From Mollicutes bacterium (lineage in GTDB: Bacteria > Bacillota_I > Bacilli_A > RF39 > UBA660), in contig JAAYMD010000048.1 in the NCBI GenBank assembly GCA_012521575.1, positions 1-40,061 on the forward strand: 40,061 nt of DNA. Direction: 5' to 3'. Of this stretch, positions 9,266 to 20,457 are shown piece after piece; position 1 is the first letter of the stretch, and each line of letters begins with the position of its first letter. A model generated the notes under the pieces. That model saw only the letters and a program-made list of their open reading frames with translations. It was not told the origin of the DNA and made no database searches. The position numbers and the translations under genes were made by a program.

Positions 9266-10062
9266 AAAGTAGAGCGCTTTATTATTATGATAGTAATAGT
9301 AGTGCTAGCAATAATTATGGCAATAACTGTACCATTAGTATTAAATACAATAGAAGAAGCGAAAAAAGGAGCTTTTAAAAGTTCAGTATATGCAATGGTA
9401 AAAGCCGTAGAATTAGAATATATAAAGCAAGTATTACAAGGTGTAAAAACAAATGAGATAATTTACACCTATGAAAATGGAGAAGAAACATCTAGTATAG
9501 GTAAGCAGTTAGGAATAAAAGGAACAAAACCAAAAAACGGAGAAATAAGAATAAACAATGAAGGAGAAGTTGCATTAGCAATCCATGATGGGACGTATTG
9601 TGCTTTACATTCATATAATGTATATCCCATTTTGCAAGTACAACCCATAATATTTATGGAATATATGATATGAGTGACGGAGCTTGGGAAAGAGTAGCAG
9701 CATATATAGATAATGGAAATAGTTATTTATCAAATGGCCAAAGCATAATAAATGCCAATTCAAAATATAAGGATGTATATATAATGGGAACAAGTGATAC
9801 TCAAGCAGATAATTATTTAACAAATGCCAATAAATATGGAGAGGCTATATACGAAACAAGTAATGGAAATGATAGTTCTAATTCGTGGTATAATGATTAT
9901 TCACGCATGCCGTATTCTGGATATTCATGGTTTCCGCGTGGCGGCCGTTATGACAGTGATGTGAGCGGTGGTGTGTTTAGCTTCAGCCTAAACGATGGTG
10001 ATGTATTCTCATATTACAGTTTTCGCCCGGTAGTTATTGCTACTACAATTTCTGCACCATAG
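9266..10062 (+). pseudogene. Disrupted type IV pilin-like gene with FGE-sulfatase/C-type-lectin-like C-terminal domain
   Basis: ORF 9287-9673 begins inside the pilin hydrophobic helix (MIVIVVLAIIMAITVPLVLNTIEEAKKGAF), lacks the FTLIE motif and has an in-frame TAA just upstream at 9263. A frame change near 9600-9670 leads to ASTTHNIYGIYDMSDGAWERVAAY...WFPRGGRYDSDVSGGVFSF...SFRPVV. Confidence 0.72.
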
Positions 10063-10281
10063 CTAAAGCATAAAAGGTTTTTTCTTGTTTTTTTGACAAA
10101 AGCCCTGCCGTTTAGTAGGTGGTGTGTATTGAGTAGTGGTGAATAAGATCATGAAATTTGAAACTATGATGGTACATGCGATTGGCATAAAAAGGTCTAA
10201 ATGATGAAAATTTTGTAAATATATTTTTGAAACGAATAATATTTTTTGGAATATTAAGTAAGCTTCGTATATAATGATTAG

Positions 10282-10316
10282 GAGACTAAAATAAATTTTT
10301 TTAGTCTCATTTTTTT
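10282..10316 (+). terminator. Rho-independent terminator upstream of spo0A
   Basis: gagactaaaa / ttttagtctc perfect stem followed by T7. Confidence 0.8.
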
Positions 10317-10362
10317 GTAAAAAATTGATGAAAAAATTTTGTTTCTAAAAGATATTTTAAAT

Positions 10363-10369
10363 CCGACAA
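10363..10369. promoter_or_regulatory. Candidate Spo0A box (one mismatch)
   Basis: tccgaca versus the reverse 0A-box consensus ttcgaca, about 50 bp upstream of the spo0A -10-like tataat at 10413-10418. Confidence 0.3.
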
Positions 10370-10456
10370 AAAAAGATAAATTATTCTCTAGTCAAAAAAT
10401 GTAAAGGTGTGTTATAATTAAGATACGTGAGTGCAGTACTTTGAAGGGAGAATGAT

Positions 10457-11221
10457 ATGGAAAAAATACGTGTTTTAATGATTGACGATAATGTCAATCT
10501 AGTTGGAATGATTAAGGAGTACTTTGGCAGTCACGATTTTATTAGTATCGATTTTGAGGCCTATGATGGGGCAGAAGGAATCGATCTGATTGAAAAAAAA
10601 CAGGAGCAGTATGATGTAATCATTTTAGATTTGATCATGCCTAATAAGGATGGAATGTATGTTTTAGAAGAAATGAAAAAAAGGGGGATCGATAAGAAAG
10701 TTATTGTTGCCACTAGTTATAATGCAAATGAGATTATTAGGGAAGTATCTGAATATGGTGTTAGTTACTTTATCTTAAAACCATTTGATTTAGCTGATTT
10801 GGAAAAACGAATTATCGAATGTCAAAATAAAGAAAAAACCAGAAAAGCAATTGACTTTCACCATAACAATTTACAAATATCGATTAGCAGAATTTTGCAC
10901 GAATTAGGTATACCTTCCCATATAAAAGGATATCAATACATCAGAGAGGCAATTACAATTATATATGATAATCCTGAGATAATTGGTGGCATAACTAAAG
11001 AACTCTATCCTGAATTAGCAGAAAGGTTCGACACTATTGTTTCAAGAGTCGAACGTGCTATTAGGCATGCCATAGAAGTAAGCTGGAATAGGGGCAATTG
11101 GGAGATGATGGAAGAAATTTTTGGGCATAGTGTTGATATTGATAAAGCTAAGCCCACTAATTCTGAGTTTATCGTTACCATTGCCGATAAGTTAAGATTA
11201 GAGTATCACAAAGTAGGGTGA
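10457..11221 (+). CDS. spo0A: Sporulation transcription factor Spo0A
   Basis: Receiver domain ([21 protein letters not shown]) plus Spo0A effector: [41 protein letters not shown]. Confidence 0.97.
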   Translation: MEKIRVLMIDDNVNLVGMIKEYFGSHDFISIDFEAYDGAEGIDLIEKKQEQYDVIILDLIMPNKDGMYVLEEMKKRGIDKKVIVATSYNANEIIREVSEYGVSYFILKPFDLADLEKRIIECQNKEKTRKAIDFHHNNLQISISRILHELGIPSHIKGYQYIREAITIIYDNPEIIGGITKELYPELAERFDTIVSRVERAIRHAIEVSWNRGNWEMMEEIFGHSVDIDKAKPTNSEFIVTIADKLRLEYHKVG

Positions 11222-11229
11222 TTAACTTT

Positions 11230-11255
11230 AGGCATGAATAAATCATGCTTTTTTT
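11230..11255 (+). terminator. Rho-independent terminator after spo0A
   Basis: gcatga-ataaa-tcatgc followed by T run. Confidence 0.65.
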
Positions 11256-11295
11256 CAATTTGACACATTTTTTTAAAGAAGTATAATAGATTTGG

Positions 11296-12189
11296 GTGAT
11301 TTTTGTGAAACGAATTTTTATTGTTAATCCTATTTCAGGTAATGGCAAAGCATTGAAAATTGCTAAGGTAATTAAAGAAATATGTAATAGTGAAAACCTT
11401 GAACATGAAATTATATATACTGCTGGGCCAAAGGATGCAACAGAGATTGCAAAAAAATTTCGAGGGGAACTGGGACAATATATTGTTTATAGTGTAGGAG
11501 GCGATGGAGTTTTAAATGAAGTTGTAAATGGGATTATTAATAGTGGTACAATTTTAGGGGTTATTCCTGCCGGAACGGGAAATGATTTTTCACGAATGAT
11601 TAGGCCAACTAGCGAAACTTTATTTCGTAAAATAGATGTAGGCAGAGTTAATAACCGTTATTTCATTAATATTGCGTCACTTGGACTTGATGCTAAAATT
11701 GCTGAGTGTGCAAATAATTTAAAAGGAAAAAAGATACCTACAGAACTAGTTTATTATTTGAGTATAATTAATGAATTTATAAAATTAGATAGTGTCAAGT
11801 TAAAAGTTGATAAAAGAGAAAATTTTGATGATTATACTTTATTATCCGTTTGCAACGCTACTTATTATGGTGGAGGTTTAGCCCTTGCTCCCAAAGCTTC
11901 TTTAAATGATGGTCTTTTTGATGTTTATGAACTTCCAAAAGTAAATAGAATTAAACTTTTAAAGATGTTTAGTTTATTATTAAAAGGGCTACATGAAAAA
12001 TCAAAGCTAGTTAATTACTGGAAAACTGATTATTTTGAAGTTGAGTCACCACAAAAAATAATATGTAATATAGATGGTGAAATAATAATGGATAAAAAAT
12101 TTGTTTTCGAAAATATCAGGAAAAGTTTATATTTAATAAATAATGATCATCCTAAATTAAAGAGTTTAAATAAAAATTTCCAAAAATAA
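11296..12189 (+). CDS. YegS/DagK-family diacylglycerol/lipid kinase
   Basis: IFIVNPISGNGKA, VGGDGVLNEVVNGI, GVIPAGTGNDFSR; start may be the GTG at 11305. Confidence 0.9.
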   Translation: MIFVKRIFIVNPISGNGKALKIAKVIKEICNSENLEHEIIYTAGPKDATEIAKKFRGELGQYIVYSVGGDGVLNEVVNGIINSGTILGVIPAGTGNDFSRMIRPTSETLFRKIDVGRVNNRYFINIASLGLDAKIAECANNLKGKKIPTELVYYLSIINEFIKLDSVKLKVDKRENFDDYTLLSVCNATYYGGGLALAPKASLNDGLFDVYELPKVNRIKLLKMFSLLLKGLHEKSKLVNYWKTDYFEVESPQKIICNIDGEIIMDKKFVFENIRKSLYLINNDHPKLKSLNKNFQK

Positions 12190-12235
12190 TAAAAAAGTAA
12201 TAAATGTATGTTACAATAATATTGGAGATGATGAT

Positions 12236-13741
12236 ATGAAGCCGATAGTTCTTTGTATTTTAGATGGTGTTGGAATTAGAAAAGAAAAAAAAGGTAATGC
12301 TTTTTTACTCGCAAACAAACCTAATTTTGATTACTTATGGAATAATTTTCCTCACACATTGATTGAAGCAAGTGGGGAAATGGTTGGTTTACCACCTGCT
12401 CAAATGGGAAATAGTGAAGTAGGGCATATGAATATAGGTGCTGGAAGGATTGTTTATCAACCACTTCCATATATTAATATGCAAATTAAAAACAAACAAT
12501 TTTTTAACAATGAAAAAATTTTAGACGTTATTAATCATGTTAAAAATAATGATACTAAATTACATATAATGGGTCTTGTTAGTGATGGTGGTATTCACTC
12601 ACACATTGATCATTTAATGGCTTTAATAGATATGGCTGCTTTAAATAATGTCAAAAATTTATATTTACATTTATTTTTAGATGGCCGTGATACACTACCC
12701 GCTGTTGCGCCAAAATATTTAGAGCAAGTTGAAAAAAAGCTTAAGGAAACAGGTATTGGTGTAATTGCCACGGTATCAGGTCGCTATTATGCGATGGATC
12801 GTGATAAAAGATGGGATCGAACTAAAAAGGCTTATGATGCACTTGTTTATGGTATTGGTGAAGAATATGAAAAGGTTGAAAAATTAATTGAGAGTAATTT
12901 AAATAGGGGTATTACTGATGAATTTGTTATACCTGCTGTTTTAGATAAAAATGGTGTGATTGAAGAAAATGATGGAATTATTGTGTTTAATTTTCGTCCT
13001 GACCGTTTAAGACAATTATTAAGAGTTTTTTCTGATTCTACTTTTAATGAGTTTGAATGTGAAAAATTTAATAATTTAAAAATTGTAACAATGATGCCAA
13101 CAGGTTATAAAATTGAAAGTGCTTTTAAACAGGAAGAATTGAATAATACTTTAGGGGAATATATTAGTGATTTAGGTTTAAAACAACTTCGAATTGCAGA
13201 AACAGAAAAGTATGCCCATGTTACTTACTTTTTTGATGGAGGGGTAGAAAAGAATTTAAAAGGGTGTAAGAAGTTGTTAATATCTTCACCTAAAGTGGCA
13301 ACTTACGATTTAAAACCAGAAATGAGTGCTTATGAAGTAACAGAAGCTTTACTAAAAGAATTGGATAAGGATTATGATTTAATTGTTTTAAACTATGCCA
13401 ACGGTGATATGGTTGGGCATACTGGTGTGCTTAAGGCAGCCATTAAAGCAGTTGAAGCAGTTGATGAGTGTTTAGGTAAAGTTTATGAAAAAGTTAAAGA
13501 AAAAGGAGGAACTTTAATAGTTACAGCTGATCATGGTAATTGTGAGTATATGATTGATGAAAATGATAATATTTTAACATCTCATACTACTAATAAAGTG
13601 CCATTTATTATAACTAATAAAAATTATGAATTAAAAAAAGAAGGTTGTTTAGCAGATATTGCACCAACTATTTTAGATATTTTAAATATTGACAAGCCTA
13701 AGGAAATGGACAGAGAAAGTCTATTAGTTAAAAAAGAGTGA
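12236..13741 (+). CDS. gpmI: 2,3-bisphosphoglycerate-independent phosphoglycerate mutase
   Basis: LCILDGVGIRKEKKGNA, QMGNSEVGHMNIGAGR, FLDGRDTLP and TADHGNCEYMID. Confidence 0.97.
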   Translation: MKPIVLCILDGVGIRKEKKGNAFLLANKPNFDYLWNNFPHTLIEASGEMVGLPPAQMGNSEVGHMNIGAGRIVYQPLPYINMQIKNKQFFNNEKILDVINHVKNNDTKLHIMGLVSDGGIHSHIDHLMALIDMAALNNVKNLYLHLFLDGRDTLPAVAPKYLEQVEKKLKETGIGVIATVSGRYYAMDRDKRWDRTKKAYDALVYGIGEEYEKVEKLIESNLNRGITDEFVIPAVLDKNGVIEENDGIIVFNFRPDRLRQLLRVFSDSTFNEFECEKFNNLKIVTMMPTGYKIESAFKQEELNNTLGEYISDLGLKQLRIAETEKYAHVTYFFDGGVEKNLKGCKKLLISSPKVATYDLKPEMSAYEVTEALLKELDKDYDLIVLNYANGDMVGHTGVLKAAIKAVEAVDECLGKVYEKVKEKGGTLIVTADHGNCEYMIDENDNILTSHTTNKVPFIITNKNYELKKEGCLADIAPTILDILNIDKPKEMDRESLLVKKE

Positions 13742-13762
13742 TTTGGAAAATCACTTTTTTTA
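13737..13762 (+). terminator. Rho-independent terminator after gpmI
   Basis: agtgattt-gga-aaatcact plus T run. Confidence 0.7.
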
Positions 13763-14030
13763 TAAAAAAACATTTTGTTTTTTTAATTTATAATATTATT
13801 TTTATTGCTAAATGTATAATGCTAATGCAAAAAATGCTAATAAAATTAAAATAAAATAGATAGCAAAGTTTGACAAGTAAAATAAAATATGTTATTGTTT
13901 GACATAAATGTTTTAAAAACATTAAAAAGTAGAGGTTGTACTTTAAGACAATAACAAAAGTAAAATCACATGAGATTTTAACTTCTTGTTTTATAGGATT
14001 ATTTATAATATAATTATTAAAGGTGATACT

Positions 14031-15003
14031 ATGTGGAAAATAGGTAACGTGGAGATTAAAAATCAAGTTGTATTGGCACCAATGGCAGGGATTTCCAATA
14101 GTGCATATCGCCGCATCGCCAAGGAGATGGGCTGTGGATTAATGTATGCTGAAATGGTTAGTGATAAAGCAATTGTATATGAAAACAAAAAAACGCTTGA
14201 CATGTTATATATGACAGAAGAAGAAAGACCTATCGCTCAACAAATTTTTGGAAGTGATGTTGAATCATTTGTGAAAGCTGCTAAATTTATATATGAAACA
14301 ATGAAAGTAGATATTATTGATATTAACATGGGGTGTCCTGTTCCTAAAGTTGCCCTTCGTGCTAAAGCAGGAAGCGCTCTTCTTAAAGATCCACAAAAAA
14401 TATATGATATTGTGTCAAATGTTGTAAAAAGTGTGCCAATTCCCGTTACCGTTAAAATTAGAAGTGGATGGGATAGTAAAAGTATTAATGCTGTTGAAGT
14501 AGCTAAGATATGTGAAAAAGCAGGTGCTAGTGCAATAATCATTCACGGTCGAACACGTAGTCAAGGATATGGAGGAGTAGTTGATTTAGATATTATCAAA
14601 AAAGTTAAAGAAAGTGTTAATATTCCGGTTATTGGTAATGGTGATATAAAATCGTGTTATGACGCTAAAAAGATGCTTGATTATACAGGGTGTGATGCTG
14701 TTATGATTGGACGAGCAGCACTAGGCAATCCTTGGATTTTTAAAGAATGTGTTCTTTATTTAGAAAAAGGTGTGGAACCTAAACCAGTAAGCTTATCAGA
14801 AAAAATAGAAATGATAAAAAAGCATGTTAATTATTTACTGGAATTTAAGGCGGAAAAAGTAGTTATGCTGGAAATGCGCAGTCATGTTGCATGGTACCTA
14901 AAAGGGGTGCCAGGTAGCAGTGAAGTGAAAAAGAAGTTGAATGATTTAAAAACAGTATCGGAGTTATTTAAACTTTTAGATGAGTTTTTAGAGGGGAAGG
15001 TAA

Positions 15004-15023
<20 letters not shown>
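14031..15023 (+). CDS. dusB: tRNA-dihydrouridine synthase (DusB-like)
   Basis: VVLAPMAGISNSAYRRIAKEMG, DINMGCPVPKV, IIHGRTRSQGYGG and VIGNGDI; start refined to ATG after aaaggtgatact. Confidence 0.93.
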
Positions 15024-17086
<2,063 letters not shown>

Positions 17087-17101
17087 AAAAGAGGGATATA
17101 C

Positions 17102-18280
17102 ATGAAGATTTTAGCTATCAACGCAGGAAGTTCATCTTTAAAATTTAAAATGTTTGAAATGCCTGAAGAAATAGTAATTGTATCAGGTTTATTTGAACGG
17201 ATTGGTATTGATGGAAGCGGTTATACAATAAAAATTAATGGTGAAAAAATAAAAAAAGAAGTAGAATTAAAAAATCATGAAGATGCAGTTAAATATTTAA
17301 TTGAAGAATTAATAGAAAATGAAATTATATCATCATTAGATGAAATTGAAGCAATTGGGCATCGTATAGTACACGGTGGTGATAAATATGCTGATTCAGT
17401 GATTATAACTGATGAAGTTTTAAATGATATTGAATCTTTTTCATCACTGGCACCCCTTCACAATCCAGCCAATGTTTTGGGAATTAAAGCTTTTCAAAAA
17501 CTTGTTCCAAAGGCAACGGTAGTAGGAGTTTTTGACACAGCATTTCATCAAACTTTAGAAGAAAAAGATTTTTTATATGGAGTACCATACGAATGGTATA
17601 CCAAGTATAAGGTAAGAAAATATGGTTTTCATGGAATTAGTCATAAGTATTTAGCTAATTACATGGAAAAAAAATTAGGTAAAAAAGAATTTAAACTTAT
17701 CACTTGCCATTTAGGAAATGGTGGAAGTATAAGTGCTATTAAAAATGGTAAGTGTATTGATACATCAATGGGGTTTACTCCTAATGCAGGTATTTTAATG
17801 GGTACTCGTGCCGGTGATATTGACGCATCAATCATTCCTTATATTATGGAACAAACAGGTATGAGTTTAGATGAAGTAATGAACAGTTTAAATAAAGAAA
17901 GTGGTTTTTTAGGAGTTAGCGGTGTTAGTAGTGATTCAAGGGATATTGAAGAAGGGATACTTGAAAATAATCAGAGGTGTATTTTAACTCATCAAATGTT
18001 TGTTAAAAGTGTTGTTAGCTATATTGCTAGTTATTATGTATTGCTTGGTGGCGTAGATGCTATTTGTTTTTCTGCAGGAATTGGAGAAAATTCTAGTAAG
18101 GTAAGAAAAGATATCATTGAAGCATTAAGTGTTTTAGGAATTAAATTAGATGAAGAAGCTAATAATGTAAGAGGAAAAGAAGCGTTAATAACGACTAGTG
18201 ATTCTAAAATTTCTTGTTATGTTATACCAACTAATGAAGAATTAATGATTGCCAAAGACGTTTATAATCTTGTAAAATAA
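17102..18280 (+). CDS. ackA: Acetate kinase
   Basis: ILAINAGSSSLKFKMFEMPEE, RIVHGG, YGFHGISHKY and MGTRAGDIDASI. Confidence 0.97.
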   Translation: MKILAINAGSSSLKFKMFEMPEEIVIVSGLFERIGIDGSGYTIKINGEKIKKEVELKNHEDAVKYLIEELIENEIISSLDEIEAIGHRIVHGGDKYADSVIITDEVLNDIESFSSLAPLHNPANVLGIKAFQKLVPKATVVGVFDTAFHQTLEEKDFLYGVPYEWYTKYKVRKYGFHGISHKYLANYMEKKLGKKEFKLITCHLGNGGSISAIKNGKCIDTSMGFTPNAGILMGTRAGDIDASIIPYIMEQTGMSLDEVMNSLNKESGFLGVSGVSSDSRDIEEGILENNQRCILTHQMFVKSVVSYIASYYVLLGGVDAICFSAGIGENSSKVRKDIIEALSVLGIKLDEEANNVRGKEALITTSDSKISCYVIPTNEELMIAKDVYNLVK

Positions 18281-18289
18281 AAATAGGAA

Positions 18290-19282
18290 GTGTGGGGTAA
18301 AATGAGTCGAAGAATAATAAGAAAAATATATCGAAAAATAAAAAAATACGATACAATTGTTATTGCACGTCATGTGGGACCAGATCCCGATGCTATATCA
18401 AGTCAAATTGCTCTTCGTGATGTTATTTTAAATACATTTCCTAAAAAAAAGGTTTATGCTGTTGGGGCACCTGCTTCTAAATTCAAATATTTAGGGTCAC
18501 TTGATAAATTTCATGAAGATATGTATAAAGATGCTTTGTTAATTGTTTTAGATGTTCCTGATAAAGCAAGAGTTGATGGTGTTAATCCAGATCTTTTTAA
18601 AGAAAGAATTAAAATCGATCATCATCCTTTTGTTGAAAAGTTTTGTGAAATTGAATGGATTGATGATAACGCCAGCAGTGCCGCCCAAATGGTAATTGAG
18701 TTAATTTTAACAACTAAACTTCGGATGACAAAAGAGGCTGCAGAAAAATTGTTTATTGGTGTTGTTGCTGATACTAATCGCTTTTTATTTTATTACACAA
18801 CACCAAAAACTTTTGATTTAGTATCAACGATGATAAAAAAAACAAATATAGATTTTACCAATCTTTATGAAGATTTATATATGCGTCCATTAAAAGAAAT
18901 AAAGTTTCAAGGTTATATTATTAATAATTTGCAAGTAACGGAAAATGGACTTGGTTATATAAAACTAAGTGATGAAATATTAAAAGAATATAATGTTGAT
19001 CCAGCATCAGCTGGTAATATGGTTAATAATTTTAATTATATTGAAGAGTTATTGGTCTGGGTAGTTTTTTCAGAGGATAAAGTTAATGGAAATATTCGAG
19101 GTTCGATTAGATCTAGGGGACCAGCTATTAATGAGGTTGCAACTAATTATAATGGTGGTGGTCATGTTTATGCTAGTGGTGTTCGCTTAACTACTGAAGA
19201 GGAAATTGACAAATTAGTTAAAGAGTTGGATAAAGTTTGTTTTCTTTACAAACAAAAGCAAAGTGAGGAACTTGAAGCGTAA
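18290..19282 (+). CDS. DHH/DHHA1 phosphoesterase, NrnA-like
   Basis: ARHVGPDPDAISSQIAL, KIDHHPF, GVVADTNRF and NGGGHVYASG; start may be the ATG at 18302. Confidence 0.88.
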   Translation: MWGKMSRRIIRKIYRKIKKYDTIVIARHVGPDPDAISSQIALRDVILNTFPKKKVYAVGAPASKFKYLGSLDKFHEDMYKDALLIVLDVPDKARVDGVNPDLFKERIKIDHHPFVEKFCEIEWIDDNASSAAQMVIELILTTKLRMTKEAAEKLFIGVVADTNRFLFYYTTPKTFDLVSTMIKKTNIDFTNLYEDLYMRPLKEIKFQGYIINNLQVTENGLGYIKLSDEILKEYNVDPASAGNMVNNFNYIEELLVWVVFSEDKVNGNIRGSIRSRGPAINEVATNYNGGGHVYASGVRLTTEEEIDKLVKELDKVCFLYKQKQSEELEA

Positions 19283-19297
19283 AAATGCGCTTTTTTT
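19275..19297 (+). terminator. Rho-independent terminator
   Basis: aagcg-taaaaatg-cgctt plus T run. Confidence 0.6.
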
Positions 19298-19371
19298 ATT
19301 TTTGGTAAAATTTAGTTAAAAAATATATTTTTGGGAATTGATAATATTTTGATTAGTATTAAAATAGAAAA

Positions 19372-19755
19372 TTAAGGAATTAGAATATTAGGTTGTTCTT
19401 CGTCATCATCAGGAAAAATAAATGGAAGTATAGTTATAACAATAACTAATATTAATTGAGCTTCATTGACTATTAAATTGATGAAAGAAACTTTAGTAGA
19501 ATTAATTTTTCCTTTTGTTCGGTTAATTTTATATTCCCGATAAGCTGTATAAACAAAAACTAGTGCAATTACTAATAAGATGAAATTGCTAATATTAGTA
19601 ATTGTTTTTTCATTTTCTTTATTAAAAAGGGGTTTTTTATTTAAAAGTTTTAATTTATCATTATATGTAAGTAAAATAGATATAACGATTTTAAATATAA
19701 AAATAATTGAGCCATATAAATTGATATCTATTAATCGAACTTCTTCTTCTTTCAT
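19372..19755 (-). CDS. Hypothetical membrane protein (about 3-4 predicted helices)
   Basis: ORF with alternating hydrophobic stretches on the minus strand; no recognised family. Confidence 0.55.
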   Translation of the reverse strand: MKEEEVRLIDINLYGSIIFIFKIVISILLTYNDKLKLLNKKPLFNKENEKTITNISNFILLVIALVFVYTAYREYKINRTKGKINSTKVSFINLIVNEAQLILVIVITILPFIFPDDDEEQPNILIP

Positions 19756-19839
19756 AATAAATTATATATTTATTAGTACTAAATAATTACAATGCATAAA
19801 CTTTTTAAAACAAATCATAATAAAATTAGGGAGGCAAAT

Positions 19840-20394
19840 ATGAAACGGTTAGAAATAATAATAGGAATTTGTATAATTGTTTTTTTAGTAGCGGCGTGCA
19901 GTATGAATGATATGAATAATACCCCTACAAAACAAGTAGAAATTTTTTTTAAAAAATATCAAATGCTTGATGAAAGTGTGTTAAATGATTTAAATCGTGT
20001 GGTTGCAGAAGAAGAACAATTCAATAATGAGCAACGAGAAAAATATAAAGACATTATGAAAAAACATTATCAAAATTTAATTTATAATATTAAAGATGAA
20101 GAAGTTAATGGAGATATTGCTATAGTTAGTGTGGAAATTGAAGTTACAGATTATTCTCGTATTTTAAGGGAAGCTGAACTATATTTACAACAAAATCCAG
20201 AAGAATTTCAAACTGAAGATGGTGAATTTGATATTCAAAAATATTCTGAATATCGCTTAAATAAATTAGAAGATGCTAGTGAAACGGTAAAATATACATT
20301 AGATATCGGTTTAACTCGTATTGATGAAGAATGGAAAGTAAATCAAATAAGTGAAATTGATGAAGAAAAAATTCATGGGGTATATGAATATTAA
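19840..20394 (+). CDS. Hypothetical lipoprotein
   Basis: MKRLEIIIGICIIVFLVAACSMND lipobox (VAAC) with RBS gggaggcaaat upstream. Confidence 0.8.
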   Translation: MKRLEIIIGICIIVFLVAACSMNDMNNTPTKQVEIFFKKYQMLDESVLNDLNRVVAEEEQFNNEQREKYKDIMKKHYQNLIYNIKDEEVNGDIAIVSVEIEVTDYSRILREAELYLQQNPEEFQTEDGEFDIQKYSEYRLNKLEDASETVKYTLDIGLTRIDEEWKVNQISEIDEEKIHGVYEY

Positions 20395-20414
20395 GGACTT
20401 TGTCCTTTTTTTTA
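20393..20414 (+). terminator. Rho-independent terminator
   Basis: aaggac-ttt-gtcctt plus T8. Confidence 0.65.
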
Positions 20415-20457
20415 TTCTAAAATTCTTTTATTTTCATAAGATTAACTAGGTGGTTAG

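Noticed and set aside
9181-9378. 65-aa plus-strand ORF ahead of the pilin pseudogene
   Set aside because: Low-complexity N/Y/S-rich translation overlapping the true pilin frame; best explained as an out-of-frame read.
9611-9823. 70-aa minus-strand ORF
   Set aside because: Antisense to the pilin pseudogene, no independent support.
10090-10210. True DGR template repeat downstream of the pilin pseudogene
   Set aside because: Only short matches (6 and 10 bp) to the variable-looking region, not adenine-rich, and no reverse transcriptase nearby.
13920-13990. preQ1 riboswitch upstream of dusB (agaggttgtac)
   Set aside because: Starts like the preQ1-I consensus but lacks the CCCTCT pairing partner and the A-rich pseudoknot tail.
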